Positions 9,955-22,448 of a DNA stretch of 64,000 nt are shown here, one piece after another. A program made the translations under genes and the position numbers. A model generated the notes under the pieces. That model saw nothing but the letters and a program-made list of their open reading frames with translations. It was not told the origin of the DNA and ran no database searches. This DNA comes from Sambucus nigra (lineage: Eukaryota > Streptophyta > Magnoliopsida > Dipsacales > Adoxaceae), in contig OX422211.1 in NCBI GenBank assembly GCA_949130495.1, forward strand, positions 539,650,872 to 539,714,871, read 5' to 3'. Position 1 is the stretch's first letter; each line of letters opens with the position of its first letter.

Positions 9955-10126
9955 TATATAATAAAAATTCAATTAAAACTCCATTTTAATTCCAATTCCG
10001 AAATCGTTTGAAATTCTCATCTTTAAAAATAAAATCCAACATATTTGAGCAATAAAAATAATTTTACCAAAAACTTTATTTTCCTCTATATTTTGAAAAT
10101 ATCCCAAAATTACGCGGGTTGCTACT

Positions 10127-10135
10127 CTTCCCCAC
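10127..10135 (-). other. Polypurine tract of the array element (representative, unit 2 edge)
   Basis: On the - strand the consensus GTGGGGAAG lies directly upstream of LTR start TGTAACAACCC. Several units have one G fewer (GTGGGAAG: at 16872, 28504, 36934, 51022, 52708, 54396). Confidence 0.75.
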
Positions 10136-10368
10136 TAATAATGGAATTTCGCCCTCGAAATTCACCGAATACCTAACTCTCAAAAATCAGGCCAACAATC
10201 TCTAAAAATAATCTCGTCACCAAAAAATAATTTCCTCTCATCTAATCTAGATGCCTAACGCAAAACGATTCTCTAAAATTTCTATCTCCAAATTCGCGCC
10301 ACAAAAACGCAACAGACCCAAAACCCAAGACCCGAGGGTTGTCATATACCTGAGCTCTAATACCATTC

Positions 10369-12050
10369 TGTAACACCCCGCCCGCCCGGGGAGATCAAAC
10401 GGAGCGCTACTCATCGATAAAACTAAACCAATCCACCATATAACAAGGTATAGAGCATCTAAAAATCCCACAACAATAAAAGAGAATCCACTAATCTCAA
10501 ATTTCTTCAAATAAATACCAAGTCTCTCGAATTAAACCAACAATATAACTATCTCGAAAACAAATAAATACAAATCTCCAATGCTCTATACATCAAAATA
10601 ATACAGTCTTATCATCTTGTATTAAAAATCTTTTCAAAATAATCCCTTCTAAAATCAATCTCCATAGAACCCCAAAATCCGCGCTAACCTGCCACTAAAA
10701 GAAATTATGGGGAAGTACACAATACGACAAGAAAGATGCTCAACAAATATTAGTGGTGAATCAAACGTAACAATATGAATACGAATATTCAAATAAAAGT
10801 GAATCTCATAAGCAATTATATCAATATAATTTCTCAACACACATTAACCGGGTCACCAGGCCTCACTACCGTACCGCGCCTATGCATTTTTCTAGCATAT
10901 CCGGAAAAAGGAATATTGGCGTGTGCCCAACTTCAGTGCCATATTAAAATCTCAAGACAACATGATCAACACCAAATATAATACCACATGAATCGAAATT
11001 ATATTCCCACAAATATTTCCAGATTTCCAAATGAATTTATCAATTCAAATATGAGTAAAAAATCACAAGAAAATGACGAGAATAATACTCGCGAGATTTA
11101 GGAGCATATTGTGTAAAACCCCATACCTCAAACCACCAAAAGAACCAACATGAATCATCACATAATTTCATCCTAAAAATCTAAGCACACCATCACGTTC
11201 TTCTCGCGAAAATAATCAAATCTCGTTCTTGACCAAACTCGAGAAAACACCAAATAAGCCTTTTAATCTAGGGTTGAAATCTTGAATAAGTTTGGGGCTA
11301 TGGTTTGTATATGAAAGGGAGTAATTTTAAAGAGCTCTTCTGGTTGAAAAGTTTGAGAAAAAGTGATTTGAAAAGCCAAGCCACGAATTTGTTGATATAT
11401 AAAGGATTAAGAGTTTATTAAGAAAAGAGTTCTAATCAGATACAAACACTAAAAAATTTATTCCAGACGATCGGACCGTTGGAATTGGATAAAATTTTAC
11501 AACGAATTAGCTGAAGATGAGAGGAAGCTACAGAAAACAATTCAGCTCGATCAGACTGTTCTATATTTTAAATATTTTTTTTCTAGAGAGTATTGTGTTT
11601 TGAGGACTCTTAGAGAGGTTTATGTTTTGAGGACTCTTCTATATAATAAAAATTCAATTAAAACTCCATTTAACTTCCAATTCCGAAACCGTTTGAAATT
11701 CTCATCTTTAAAAATAAAATCCAACATATTTGAGCAATAAAAATAATTTTACCAAAAACTTTATTTTCCTCTATTTTTGAAAATATCCCAAAATTACGCG
11801 GGTTATTACACTTCCCCACTAACAATGGAATTTCTCCCGAAAAATTCGCCGAATACCTAACTCTCAAAAATCAGGCCAACAATCTCCAAAAACAATCTCG
11901 TCACCAAAAAAAATTCCTCACATCTAATCTAGATGGCTAACGCAAAACGATTCTCTAAAATTTCTATCTCCAAATTCGTGCCACAAAAACGCAACACACC
12001 CAAAACCCAAGACCCGAGGGTTGTCATATACCTGAGCTCTGATACCATTC
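10369..12050 (-). repeat. Array unit 3
   Basis: LTR 10369-11810 (1442 bp), internal 11811-12050 (240 bp). A 3-bp loss at about 10835 (CTCAACACACATT) shortens the 77-codon frame; the LTR tip reads GGTTATTACA. Confidence 0.93.
12039..12050 (-). other. Primer-binding site region of the array element (representative, unit 3)
   Basis: The + strand reads GCTCTGATACCA followed by TTC and the LTR. On the - strand this is LTR, GAA, TGGTATCAGAGC, a perfect 12-base complement to the 3' end of plant initiator tRNA-Met. The 12-mer is perfect in most units and mutated in units 2, 11, 16, 21, 22 and 23-26. Confidence 0.9.
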
Positions 12051-13738
12051 TGTAACACCCCACCTGCCCGGGGAGAGCGAACAGAGCGCTACTCATCGAT
12101 AAAACTAAACCAATCCACAATATAACAAGGTATAGAGCATCTGAAAATCCCACAACAATAAAAGAGAATCCTCTAATCTCAAATTTCTTCAAATAAATTC
12201 AAAGTCTCTCGAATTAAACCAACAATCTAACTATCTCGAAAAAAAATAAATACAAATCTCCAATGCTCCATACATCAAAATAATACAGTCTTCTCATCTT
12301 GTATTAAAAATCTTTTCAAAATAATCCTCGCTAAAATTAGTCTCCATTACGCCCCAAAATCCGCGCTAACCTGCCACTAAAAGAAAATATGGGAAAGTAC
12401 ACAATACGACAGGAAAGATGCTCAACACTTATTAGCGGCGAATAAAACGTAACAATACGAATACGAATATTCGATTCAAAGCGAATCTCATAAGCAATTA
12501 TATCAATATAATTTCTCAACAACACATTAGCCAGGTCACCAGGCCTCACCACCGTACCGCGCCTATGCATTTTTCTAGCATATTCGAAAAAAAGGAATAT
12601 TGGCGTGTGCCCAACTTCAGTGCCATATTAAAATCTCAAGACAACATAATCAACACCAAATATAATACCACATGAATCGAAATTAGATTCCCACAAATAT
12701 TTCCAGATTTCCAAATGAATTTATCAATTCAAATATGAGTCAAAAATCACAAGAAAACGACGAGAATAATACTCCCGAGATTTAAGAGAATATTGTGTAA
12801 AACCCCATACCTCAAACCACCAAAAGAACCAACATGAATGATCACATAATTTCATCCTAAATATCTAAGCACACCATCACGTTCTTCTCGCGAAAATAGT
12901 CAAATCTCGTTCTTGACCAAACTCGAGAAAACATCAAATAAGCCTTCTAATCTAAGGTTGAAATCTTGAATAAGTTTGGGGCTATGGTTTGTATATGAAA
13001 GGGAGTAATTTTAAAGAGCTCTTCTGGTTGAAAAGTTTGAGAAAAAGTGATTTGAAAAGCCAAGCCACGAATTTGTTGATATATAAAGGATTAAGAGTTT
13101 ATTAAGAAAAGAGTTCTAATCAGATACAAACAGTAAAAATTTTATTCCAGACGATCGGACCGTTGGAATTGGATAAAATTTTACAAAGAATTAGCTGAAG
13201 ATGAGAGGAAGCTACAGAAAACAATTCTGCTCGATCGGACTGTTCTATATTTTTAAATATTTTTTTTCTAGAGAGTATTGTGTTTTGAGGACTCTTAGAG
13301 AGGTTTATGTTTTGAGGACTCTTCTATATAATAAAAATTCAATTAAAACTCCATTTTAATTCCAATTTCGAAACCGTTTGAAATTCTCATCTTTAAAAAT
13401 ATAATCCAACATATTTGAGCAATAAAAATAATTTTACCAAAAACTTTATTTTCCTCTATATTTTGAAAATATCCCGAAATTACGCGGGTTGTTACACTTC
13501 TCCACTAACAATGGAATTTCGCCCTCGAAATTCGCCGAATACCTAACTCTCAAAAATCAGGCCAACAATCTCCAAAAATAATCTCGTCACCAAAAACTAA
13601 TTTCCTCACATCTAATCTAGATGGCTAATGCAAAACGATTCTCTAAAATTTCTATTTCCAAATTCACGCCACAAAAACGCAACAGACCCAAAACCCAAGA
13701 CCCGAGGGTTGTCATATACCTGAGCTCTGATACCATTC
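12051..13738 (-). repeat. Array unit 4
   Basis: LTR 12051-13496 (1446 bp), internal 13497-13738 (242 bp). LTR tips TGTAACACC and GGTTGTTACA and the primer site are all intact. Confidence 0.94.
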
Positions 13739-15426
13739 TGTAACACCGCGCCCGCCCGGGGAGAGCGAACGAAGCGCTACTCATTGATAAAACTAAACCA
13801 ATCCACAATATAACAAGGTATAGAGCATCTAAAAATCCCACAACAATAAAAGAGAATCCACTAATCTCAAATTTCTTCAAATAAATACCAAGTCTCTCGA
13901 ATTAAACCAACAATCTAACTATCTCGAAAACAAATAAATACAATTCTCCAATGCTCCATACATCAAAATAATATAGTCTTCTCATCTTGTATTAAAAATC
14001 TTTTCAAAATAAACCTCGCTAAAATCAATCTCCATTGCGCCCCAAAATCCGCGCTAACTTGCCTCTAAAAGAAAATATGGGGAAGTACACAATACGACAG
14101 GAAAGATGATAAACAAATATTAGCGGCGAATAAAACGTAACAATACGAATACGAATATTCAAATCAAAGCGAATCTCATAAGCAATTATATCAATATAAT
14201 TTCTCAACAACACATTAACCGGGTCACCAGGCCTCACCACCGTACCGCGCCTATGCATTTTTCTAGCATACCCGGAAAAAGGAATATTAGCGGGTGCCCA
14301 ACTTCAGTGCCATATTAAAATCTCAAGACAACATGATCAACACCAAATATAATACCACAAGAATCGAAATTAGATTCCAACAAATATTTCCAGATTTCCA
14401 AATGAATTTATCAATTCAAATATTAGTAAAAAATCACAAGAAAACGACGAAAATAATACTCGCGAGATTTAGGAACATGTTGTGTAAAACTCCATACCTC
14501 AAACCACCAAAAGAACCAACATGAATCATCACATAATTTCATCCTAAAAATCTAAGCACACCATCACGTTCTTCTCGCGAAAATAATCAAATCTCGTTCT
14601 TGACCAAACTCGAGAAAACACCAAATAAGCCTTCTAATCTGAGGTTGAAATCATGAATAAGTTTGGGGATATGGTTTGTATATGAAAGGGAGTAATTTTA
14701 AAGAGTTCTTCTGGTTGAAAAGTTTGAGAAAAAGTGATTTGAAAAGCCAAGCCACGAATTTGTTGATATATAAAGGATTAAGAGTTTGATTAAGAAAAGA
14801 GTTCTAATCAGATACAAACACTAAAAAATTTATCCCAGACGATCGGACTGTTGGAATTGGATAAAATTTTACAAAGAATTAGCTGAAGATGAGAGGAAGC
14901 TACAGAAAATAATTCGGCTCAATCGGACCTTTCAATATTTTTAAATATTTTTTTTCTAGAGAGTATTGTGTTTTGAGGACTCTTAGAGAGTTTAATGTTT
15001 TCAGGACTCTTCTATTTAATAAAAATTCAATTAAAACGCCATTTTAATTCCAATTCCGAAACCGTTTGAAATTCTCATCTTTAAAAAGAAAATCCAACAT
15101 ATTTGAGCAATAAAAATAATTTTACCAAAAACTTTATTTTCCTCTATATTTTGAAAATATCCCAAAATTACGCTGGTTGTTACACTTCCCCACTAACAAT
15201 GGAATTTCGCCCTCGAAATTCGCCGAATACCTAACTCTCAAAAAGCAGTCCAACAATCTCCAAAAATAATCTCGTCACCAAAAAATAATTTCCTCACATC
15301 TAATCTAGATGCCTAACGCAAAACGATTCTTTAAAATTTCTATCTCCAAATTCGCGCCACAAAAAGGCAACAGACCCAAAGCCCAAGACCCGAGGGCTGT
15401 CATATACCCGAGCTCTGATACCATTC
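13739..15426 (-). repeat. Array unit 5
   Basis: LTR 13739-15184 (1446 bp), internal 15185-15426 (242 bp). Primer site intact; the next LTR tip reads TGTAAAACC. Confidence 0.94.
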
Positions 15427-16884
15427 TGTAAAACCCCGCCCGCCCGGGGAGAGCGAACGGAGCGCTACTCATCGATAAAACTAAACCAATCCACAATATA
15501 ACAAGGAATAGAGCATCGAAAAATCCCACAACAATAAAAGAGAATCCACTAATCTCAAATTTCTTCAAATAAATACCAAGTCTCTCGAATTAAACCAACA
15601 ATCTAACTATCTCGAAAACAACTAAATACAAATCTCCAATGCTCCATACATCAAAATAATACAGTCTTCTCATCTTGTATTAAAAATATTTTCAAAATAA
15701 TCCTCGCTAAAATCAATCTCCATAGCGCCCCAAAATCCACGCTAACCTGCCACTAAAAGAAAATATGGGGAAGTACACAATACGACAAGAAAGATGCTCA
15801 ACAAATATTAGCGGCGAATAAAACAAAACAATACGAATACGAATATTCAAATCAAAGAGAATCTCATAAGCAATTATATCAATATAATTTCTCAACACAC
15901 ATTAAACGGGTCACCAGGCCTCACTACTGTACCGCGCCTATGCATTTTTCTAGCATATCCGGAAAAAGGAGTATTGGCGGGTGCCCAACTTCAGTGCCAT
16001 ATTAAAATCTCAAGACAACATGATCAACACCAAATATAATACCACATGAATCGAAATTAGATTCCCACCAATATTTCCAGATTTCGAAATGAATTTATCA
16101 AATCAAATATGAGTAAAAAATCTCAAGAAAACGACGAGAATAATACTCGCAAGATTTAGAAACATATTGTGTAAAACCCCATACCTCAAACCACCAAAGG
16201 AACCAACATGAATCATCACATAATTTCATCCTAAAAATCTAAGCACACCATCGCGTTCTTCTCACGAAAATAATCAAATCTCGTTCTTGGCCAAACTCGA
16301 TAAAACACCAAATAAGCCTTCTAATCTAAGGTTGAAATCTTTAATAAGTTTGGGGCTATGGTTTGTATATGAAAGGGAGTAATTTTAAAGATCTCTTCTG
16401 GTTGAAAAGTTTGAGAAAAAGTTATTTGAAAAGCCAAGCCACGAATTTGTTGATATATAAAGGATTAAGAGTTTGATTAAGAAAAGAGTTCTAATCAGAT
16501 ACAAACACTAAAAATTTTATTCCAGACGATCAGACCGTTGGAATTGGATAAAATTTTACAAAGAATTAGCTGAAGATGAGAGGAAGCTACGGAAAACAAT
16601 TCAGCTCGATCGGACCGTACAATATTTTTAAATATTTTTTTTCTAGAGAGTGTTGTGTTTTGAGGACTCTTAGAGAGTTTTATGTTTTGAGGACTCTTCT
16701 ATATAATAAAAATTCAATTAAAACTCCATTTTAATTCCAATTTCGAAGCCGTTTAAAATTCTCATCTTTAAAAATAAAATCCAACATATTTGAGCAATAA
16801 AAATAATTTTACCAAAAACTTTATTTTCCTCTATATTTTGAAAATATCCCAAAATTACGCGGGTTGTTACACTTCCCACTAACA
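15427..16884 (-). repeat. Array unit 6, left part (split by element 2)
   Basis: LTR 15427-16871 (1445 bp) and the first 13 bp of the internal region (16872-16884), ending with the target-site copy TAACA. The unit resumes at 26832. Confidence 0.94.
16880..16884. repeat. Target-site duplication TAACA, left copy
   Basis: TAACA directly before the element 2 LTR. The matching copy is at 26832-26836. Removing element 2 and one copy restores the array text CACTAACAATGGAATTTC. Confidence 0.95.
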
Positions 16885-17732
16885 TGTGACACCCCGTAAT
16901 CCGAAATAAGTGGTGGCCAGCCCAATACTCCAATATAACGGAATCATAGATGGAATCATTCTCAGCATCTCAATAAAAATATAGAGTATCCAGGATTACC
17001 ACCCAATATTTCAGAAAACGGGTTGCCAAAAATTTTAAATTTAAAGAAATAAAGGAAAACAAACAACCCATTTCCTGAAAAGATAGGGGAAACCTCAGGG
17101 ATGTATATATAAATAATACAACAAGAGTAAAATAATAAACCGGATGTGCAATCGGTCAACAAAATAAATAATAGCATTTAAAAAAATGACATCATTTTAT
17201 ACAATACATTTTCATTAGACATTTATAAAAGTTTGGGCCTCTCGCCCGAGTAAAGAGACCCGATCCTGTCTAGAATTCAAAAATGAAAACTTCTATACCA
17301 AAAGTATCCCGTAATACCCGCATTGCATCACGGCTTGCCGAGGACATCGGAATAGAAATTCAAATCAGGCATCCTTGCGGCGGAGTACCAGAGCGGAGAC
17401 AAGATGCATATGCAACAAGAAATGTAAACGGGTCAGGGCCCGGTTCTATATGATTACTAGATGAATAAAGAGTATGGCAGTTATGAATAAGAAATCATGA
17501 AGAAAGAGAAATAAGAAGCTGCCTACACAATGTAAAAGATAAGCTAAGCATGAACAATAAAAGAAGTAACATTAAACTACAATCTTCATCGTATGTACCA
17601 ATTATCTCATATATCTTTTCCTTAACAAGAAGTATATATGTAATCACAATCTTTTGCTATTTATGGCATCTTTTATCTCATGTTTACATTTCGTAAAAAT
17701 CCTTTCCTTATAAGGAAAATAATTATTTTCAA

Positions 17733-17792
17733 ATGCTCTTTGTGGCATTTATATGTGCTCTTTGTGGCACTTCATCATGCTCTTTATGTCAT
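17733..17792. repeat. Three 16-bp dyads at 22-bp spacing (element 2, 3' LTR)
   Basis: ATGCTCTTTGTGGCAT at 17733, GTGCTCTTTGTGGCAC at 17755 and ATGCTCTTTATGTCAT at 17777, each starting exactly 22 bp after the last. The first two keep four-base complementary arms by paired changes. The other LTR has related copies at about 24725-24782. Confidence 0.88.
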
Positions 17793-17830
17793 ATCAATTA
17801 CATCAAGTCCCACTTGATTATGAATTGTTA

Positions 17831-17846
17831 TATTTATATACATATA
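17831..17846 (-). promoter_or_regulatory. Candidate TATA region of the element 2 LTR
   Basis: On the - strand TATATGTATATAAATA, kept in both element 2 LTRs and nearly so in element 1 (about 4940-4955). No initiation site can be seen, so this is only a candidate. Confidence 0.3.
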
Positions 17847-18788
17847 ACGATTCTAAGACCGCCCGTCCGGGTTTCCCCACTGTGCGCGCCCCTAAATGAC
17901 CATCATCTTCCAGGGCCTATCATAAGACAACCTGGGCACCTATATCGCAAGACGTCGGGAAACGGCCATGTGCCTGCGGGATAGTCAAGACCACACCCGG
18001 AGTCTCCTACCCATCGCAGAAAAATATACAACAATAAACGCTCACATGGCCTATGGACTATATCCACCCTGCGTTAATTTGGCAGGGGGCATCACCTCAC
18101 GCGTGAACTTCCCTTATGATGTCATTTAGAGAGGTGTGTTTAAACCATTTTATTTATCATTTTCAAAATCAAGTAAATTATCATTTACTAGTTTCATTAC
18201 CAATTCATTGTATATGTTTCATTTTATCCGAAACCATTACCTTTTACTTTTTTGTAAATAATATAACTTATCATCCGGAGCCATGCTATAGCTTATATCG
18301 ACACTACAACCTAGAAGGGGTAAATAAACTCTTGATTAGCTCCAAGTATTTTAGGGTGTTATTTTAAAACCCCAAGATTTTCATCTTCCAAAGGAATGAA
18401 TGAACTAACAATTTATTCTCCAAACTCACCTTTATGGTGTTATTATGAACCACCAAGGTTAACATAGCGCAATTGAGCTTCCAAAATCTCCCAACATTCT
18501 TTTGGGGTGATAATGTAAACCATCAAAACTAATGTAGCTCAATAGAGCTTCTAAAATCTCCCAAACATAATACTACATCTCCTAGAAAATCAACTAAAAG
18601 AAAAATGCCCTAACTTCAATTGGCATATCCCCGGAAAACCCCACCAAAACCATTTCTAATCTAGGGTAGCATCTCAACTCATCTAGAACTCTAGGAATCT
18701 AAGTTTACTTCATTCAAGAAGGTTCCTAGTCCCTATCGAGAAGAAAAATCTAGGAAACAAAAATAAGTTTTAAAGTGGAAAACAGGGG

Positions 18789-18972
18789 ACCGGTCGACCG
18801 GTCCCGAGACCGCGGTCGATCGCATCTCAAGTTTTGCCTACGAAAGAAAGCATAAAGATCAAAATGGTATAGCCGGTCGACCGGTCAAGGGACCGCGGTC
18901 GACCGCGCAAGAATTTTATGCCTTTGTGGGAAAGCAGTAAGCCTGCCCCCGAAGGCCCGGTCGACCGGTCGT
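18789..18972. repeat. GGTCGACC palindrome cluster (element 2, 3' LTR)
   Basis: Repeated CCGGTCGACCGG and CCGCGGTCGACC blocks. Compared with the 5' LTR, about 22 bp is present at 18873-18905 and absent at the second site near 18960. Confidence 0.9.
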
Positions 18973-19843
18973 AGCAGACCTAGGGTTCTTTCACCTTCAA
19001 AAACTACACCCAAATGATGATTTACATTTTCCCAAATCTTAAATCTCTTCTATTTTGAACCCAACCAACAACCTTTATCTACCCAAAGATTATTCTACAT
19101 GATTTATAACCATTACAACTCACCATTTTATCATCAAAACAAAACCTAGAATTAAATACCAATATTTCCATTTTTGGATATCCAAATATATATACATAAA
19201 TATCACACAATTTATTCATCTTAAAACATATATTAGCAAGTAAAAAACTTGCCTTAGGGTTGATATCTCAGATTTATTTGGAGAAGAAGCAAATCCCAAA
19301 TCCTCCATCTTCAAATCTCTCTCTTTTCTTCTTTTTCTCCATTTCTCTCTCTTTCTCTCTAACTCTCTTGTCTGGTAAGACAAAAATGAGAAAAAGAAAT
19401 AAGGGGCAAGACTAAAATTCGGGTCTTAAGTCTAAAGTCTCCAACTTAAGTGGTTAATACCACATGAAAATGACTCAAAATACGCGTTTAAGCTAAAACC
19501 AGGTAAAAGTGCCCGAAACTCAAAAATACAATATGGCACTTATTTTGACTGTCTCGCATATCCCGGGACTAACTACGCCCTCTAAAATGGCATCCGAAAA
19601 TTTTCTAAACCACTTTAAATTCCAGTTTCAATTAAACTATAACGTGATTTAAAACACATAACACTATAAAACACACAATAGAATGATATTTACTTTCTCA
19701 TGCAGTAAATATGCAATAACCCAGCCAATATTAACTTTCATTTCATAAAATTAATATTTACTCCAGTTCCAACATTTTATGTAATTACCTTTTGCGATAA
19801 AATTAATATAAAATGAGCCTTCCAGAATCGAGGGTTGTTACAT

Positions 19844-19868
19844 CCCCCCCCCCCCCCCCCCCCCCCCC
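19844..19868 (-). other. Polypurine tract of element 2 containing 25 consecutive G
   Basis: A run of 25 C on the + strand, next to the 3' LTR. On the - strand the order is GGGGGCAAAATTCCCTCTTA, A, G25, A, LTR. Element 1 has only seven G at this site. Confidence 0.85.
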
Positions 19869-20319
19869 TTAAGAGGGAATTTTGCCCCCAAAATTCGGGC
19901 ATACCCAAATCTCATAAAGGGTATACTACTCTAATCTAAGATTCTACCATCCTAACCAAACCCCTCGTTATCACAGTCATCCTAAATGGACCCGGACTAA
20001 GGTCGACTTTATCGATCTCAGCCTACATCATTTGTGCTCTAGCGTAGGTCAAAGCGTTCTTCCCTAACTATCGATTCTACCGTCTTTAAAACGGAAGAAG
20101 ATACCCTCACAACTCGGCATAGACCGCTTTACTCCCTCCTCGGGGATGTTTATACCAACGCTACTTGGTTTAACCCCAACACAAATTAACTTTTTTTTGC
20201 ATTGACGTATCCCATCATGGCGCATGGCTCAAACGCCAAATCTTTAATGAAATGTTCCGAGACCACTCCAAGTCCAAGGAACATATTACCCGTTGGTTCC
20301 ATCCTACGAGTATACAAAT
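19869..20319 (-). other. Decayed 3' end of the element 2 internal region
   Basis: By position this should hold the integrase C-terminus and chromodomain. No clear motif could be read; only the last ~40 bp (CCCGAATTTTGGGGGCAAAA on the - strand) matches element 1. Confidence 0.45.
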
Positions 20320-20760
20320 TACTCAACCGACTACACTAGGCCACTCACGGTTCCAAGCCTTAGGAAATAATCCATATGGCCATTCAAAGCCTAATGTTTG
20401 TACGGGAATTTCCCTCCATGCCGTTATGCTCTCAATAGCTATGTGTCCTAAGGCGCACATTCCAGGTATGCCTCTCGGCATTAAGTCAAATTCCTTCCAT
20501 ACATCCATCCACTTTAGAGCGGTCGGATACACGCTATTTCCATACAGTTCCCATTTCTTCATGGAACTTTAGCCAAACTTCCGACATGAATATCTCGTCT
20601 CAGTCCACCCTATTTTAATAGGCACCTCCCACAGTTGTACCATTCCTCCATCAATAATGGGGCGTACTCTTCTACATATAGTCCACCCATAATGGACGGG
20701 AATGCAACAGTCTGGTCAAACGATCAACAACTTTCTCAAATAGGATCATGACCATAACGG
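20320..20760 (-). pseudogene. Integrase catalytic core remnant (element 2)
   Basis: On the - strand, pieces in order match the Ty3/gypsy integrase core: VVDRLTRLLHSRPLWVDYM at about 20745-20690 (normally I-V-D-R-L-T-K-x-x-H-F), FWLKFHEEMGT at about 20578-20546 (F-W-x-x-F-x-x-x-x-G-T), and MPRGIPGMCALGH near 20480-20440 (L-E-D-M-L-R-A-C). Stops and frameshifts lie between them. Unlike element 1, this copy keeps the first part of the core, so the deletion in element 1 is private to it. Integrase would join the cDNA to the target site; this copy is inactive. The open frame 20323-20562 is the longest surviving piece. Confidence 0.68.
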
Positions 20761-21094
20761 TTTCGGCATTTCAATACAACCGTCTATGAATATACCCCTC
20801 TTCATTCCACCAATACTCTTCTTCGCACGAGTAGGTGAAATGGTCAATCACAGATCGGAATGCTCTCGCTACAGAGTCTTTTGAGTCATGCTCGTTTCAT
20901 TTGGCTTTCCATGCCAACACAAATATCTCCGACGAGTTTCTTACTCGACGCATCTACTACCCCAATTGCATTTCCTTAGCGAATGAGAAAAATACCCAAT
21001 CACTAGTTCTTCTGAAATCCGAGCACCAACTTGTTTTCTCCCACGACATATTGCAACAACTTGTTGCTTCGCGAGAAAGACTAAATTTCCCTAC
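20761..21094 (-). other. Integrase N-terminal side of element 2, not readable
   Basis: It lies between the RNase H and integrase scraps, where the zinc-binding domain should be. No HHCC pattern could be read. The + strand frame at 20835-21122 is antisense and not meaningful. Confidence 0.35.
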
Positions 21095-21240
21095 CCAGGA
21101 AGTAGGGCCTCCATTTCTTTAAGTCAATTTCCACAGCAATGAATTTTAAATTCAAGCGTGGGATAATACTTCCCACAAGGTTAGGCTTGTGAGACGCATA
21201 GACGATGAGTCCATGCTCCAGTATTAATACTTCCCATTCG
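21095..21240 (-). pseudogene. RNase H remnant (element 2)
   Basis: On the - strand LIVYASHK at about 21212-21189 matches the V-I-A-Y-A-S segment of Ty3/gypsy RNase H, and KKWRPYFLG near 21123-21097 matches W-R-x-Y-L-x-G. It aligns with the 1665-1830 scrap of element 1. Frameshifted and inactive. Confidence 0.5.
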
Positions 21241-21637
21241 TGGCAGAGACTTAATCATTTAACCCACTCTCAAGATCACTATCATGAGCTCAGGAGTGAA
21301 GGTCAGCCCATTCCTTAACTCCCCGTAAGTGAAGTCTCCACCTAGTAACTTATCTAAGAAAGGCCTCATCTCCTTCGGCCTAAACCACCCAAACCAATCG
21401 AGACCCCATAAATCTCGTTCCTAGGGATCTAATCCCAAATAGAGTTAACCCACAACTCATTCGTGGTCAACTCCTTACCGCCTTCCTAAATCAACATCAC
21501 CTGCCCTAAGGGCCTTATGTTCTAATAAACCTAAGGTCGATCTACAAGTATACATCCTACCTAAGTCGTAGATAGATAATACTAAATATATCCCTAGTGT
21601 CCAAGACCTATCTCAACCTTCGACAATTCACTCAGTT

Positions 21638-21724
21638 TCGTGGGTGGGACGTCTCGCCGAAGCAAAATCCAAACAAGGAACCCTCCCGTTACACTACTAC
21701 CTCGCATCGTTGGTCATTAAGATG
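21638..21724 (-). repeat. Internal module, copy B (element 2)
   Basis: On the - strand contains GGGTTCCTTGTTTGGATTTT followed by GCTTCGGCGAGACGTCCCAC. Counterpart of 1201-1288 in element 1, together with its downstream flank. Confidence 0.78.
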
Positions 21725-22070
21725 TGACGGTCTAAGACACATGATTGGGATCGGTACAATTCTAATTTACAATCCTACTTACCGTAGCATCTTTTAATGA
21801 TCTTAACTGATCAGACATTCACTTCCTGTGGAGTCTTTCAGATACATATTCCCTTTATAAAACATGGCCTTCTTATAAAGGCACCATCCCGAAGTTTCAA
21901 TCCGACTTCGTATCACAGTCTCCCTCACATCGATCAGAGGAGAGAACTATATACAGTGCTTCTATCTCGCACTTTAATAGCCCTTAATCACTCTTCTACG
22001 TGATTCTCGGCTAATCTTCCAATCCCACTTCTAACAGCAAAATAAATAAAGTAAAAGAGAAAGAAAAGGA

Positions 22071-22194
22071 TAGCATCTCTCCAATCACAACATCGTTAAG
22101 TGTTCATGCGGCAGAGTGTCTCGCCGAAGCGAAATCCAAACAAGGAACCCCTCCGACACATGCCTACTTAACTAGTTGATCATGGAGATAAGCG
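22071..22194 (-). repeat. Internal module, copy C (element 2)
   Basis: On the - strand contains CTTATCTCCATGATCAAC, GGGTTCCTTGTTTGGATTTC and GGAGAGATGCTA. Its downstream spacer equals the spacer after copy A of element 1, suggesting element 1 lost one module by recombination. Confidence 0.78.
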
Positions 22195-22448
22195 TAACAT
22201 GCATAAACAAGACAAACAAACAATCAAACGCTCACACAAGATAACTAAACGAACAAAATCTCCTACCTACCTCGATTCACCTCTATAAAGTCTCAACCTG
22301 TATCCAGGGGAGAAATCATAGAACAACTAGTTCCATTTTGAACTAGAAGTAAGATAGCCTTACAATTTTAGTTGCTTGCTATCGCACCAAACCGACCAAA
22401 ATATATATACTCGCATAATGTACATAAAACAAGAGAAAGGAAAATAAC

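Larger units (their letters stand above)
8681..10368 (-). repeat. Array unit 2
   Basis: LTR 8681-10126 (1446 bp), internal 10127-10368 (242 bp). Both LTR tips are mutated: GGTAACACC on the left and GGTTGCTACT on the right. The primer site has one mismatch (GCTCTAATACCA). Confidence 0.93.
16885..19842 (-). repeat. 3' LTR of element 2 (2958 bp)
   Basis: On the + strand it starts TGTGACACCCCG and ends GGGTTGTTACA. It differs from the other LTR by scattered substitutions and by rearranged palindrome blocks near 18873-18972. Contains the three dyads at 17733-17792 and a palindrome cluster at 18789-18972. Confidence 0.95.

Noticed and set aside
12039..12050. GCTCTGATACCA, the 3' end of initiator tRNA-Met, appears in every unit and could be taken for tRNA genes
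   Set aside because: No cloverleaf surrounds it. It lies three bases inside an LTR end, so it is the primer-binding site.
20252..20572. 106-codon + strand frame in element 2
   Set aside because: It is the antisense of the integrase remnant, whose motifs read on the - strand.
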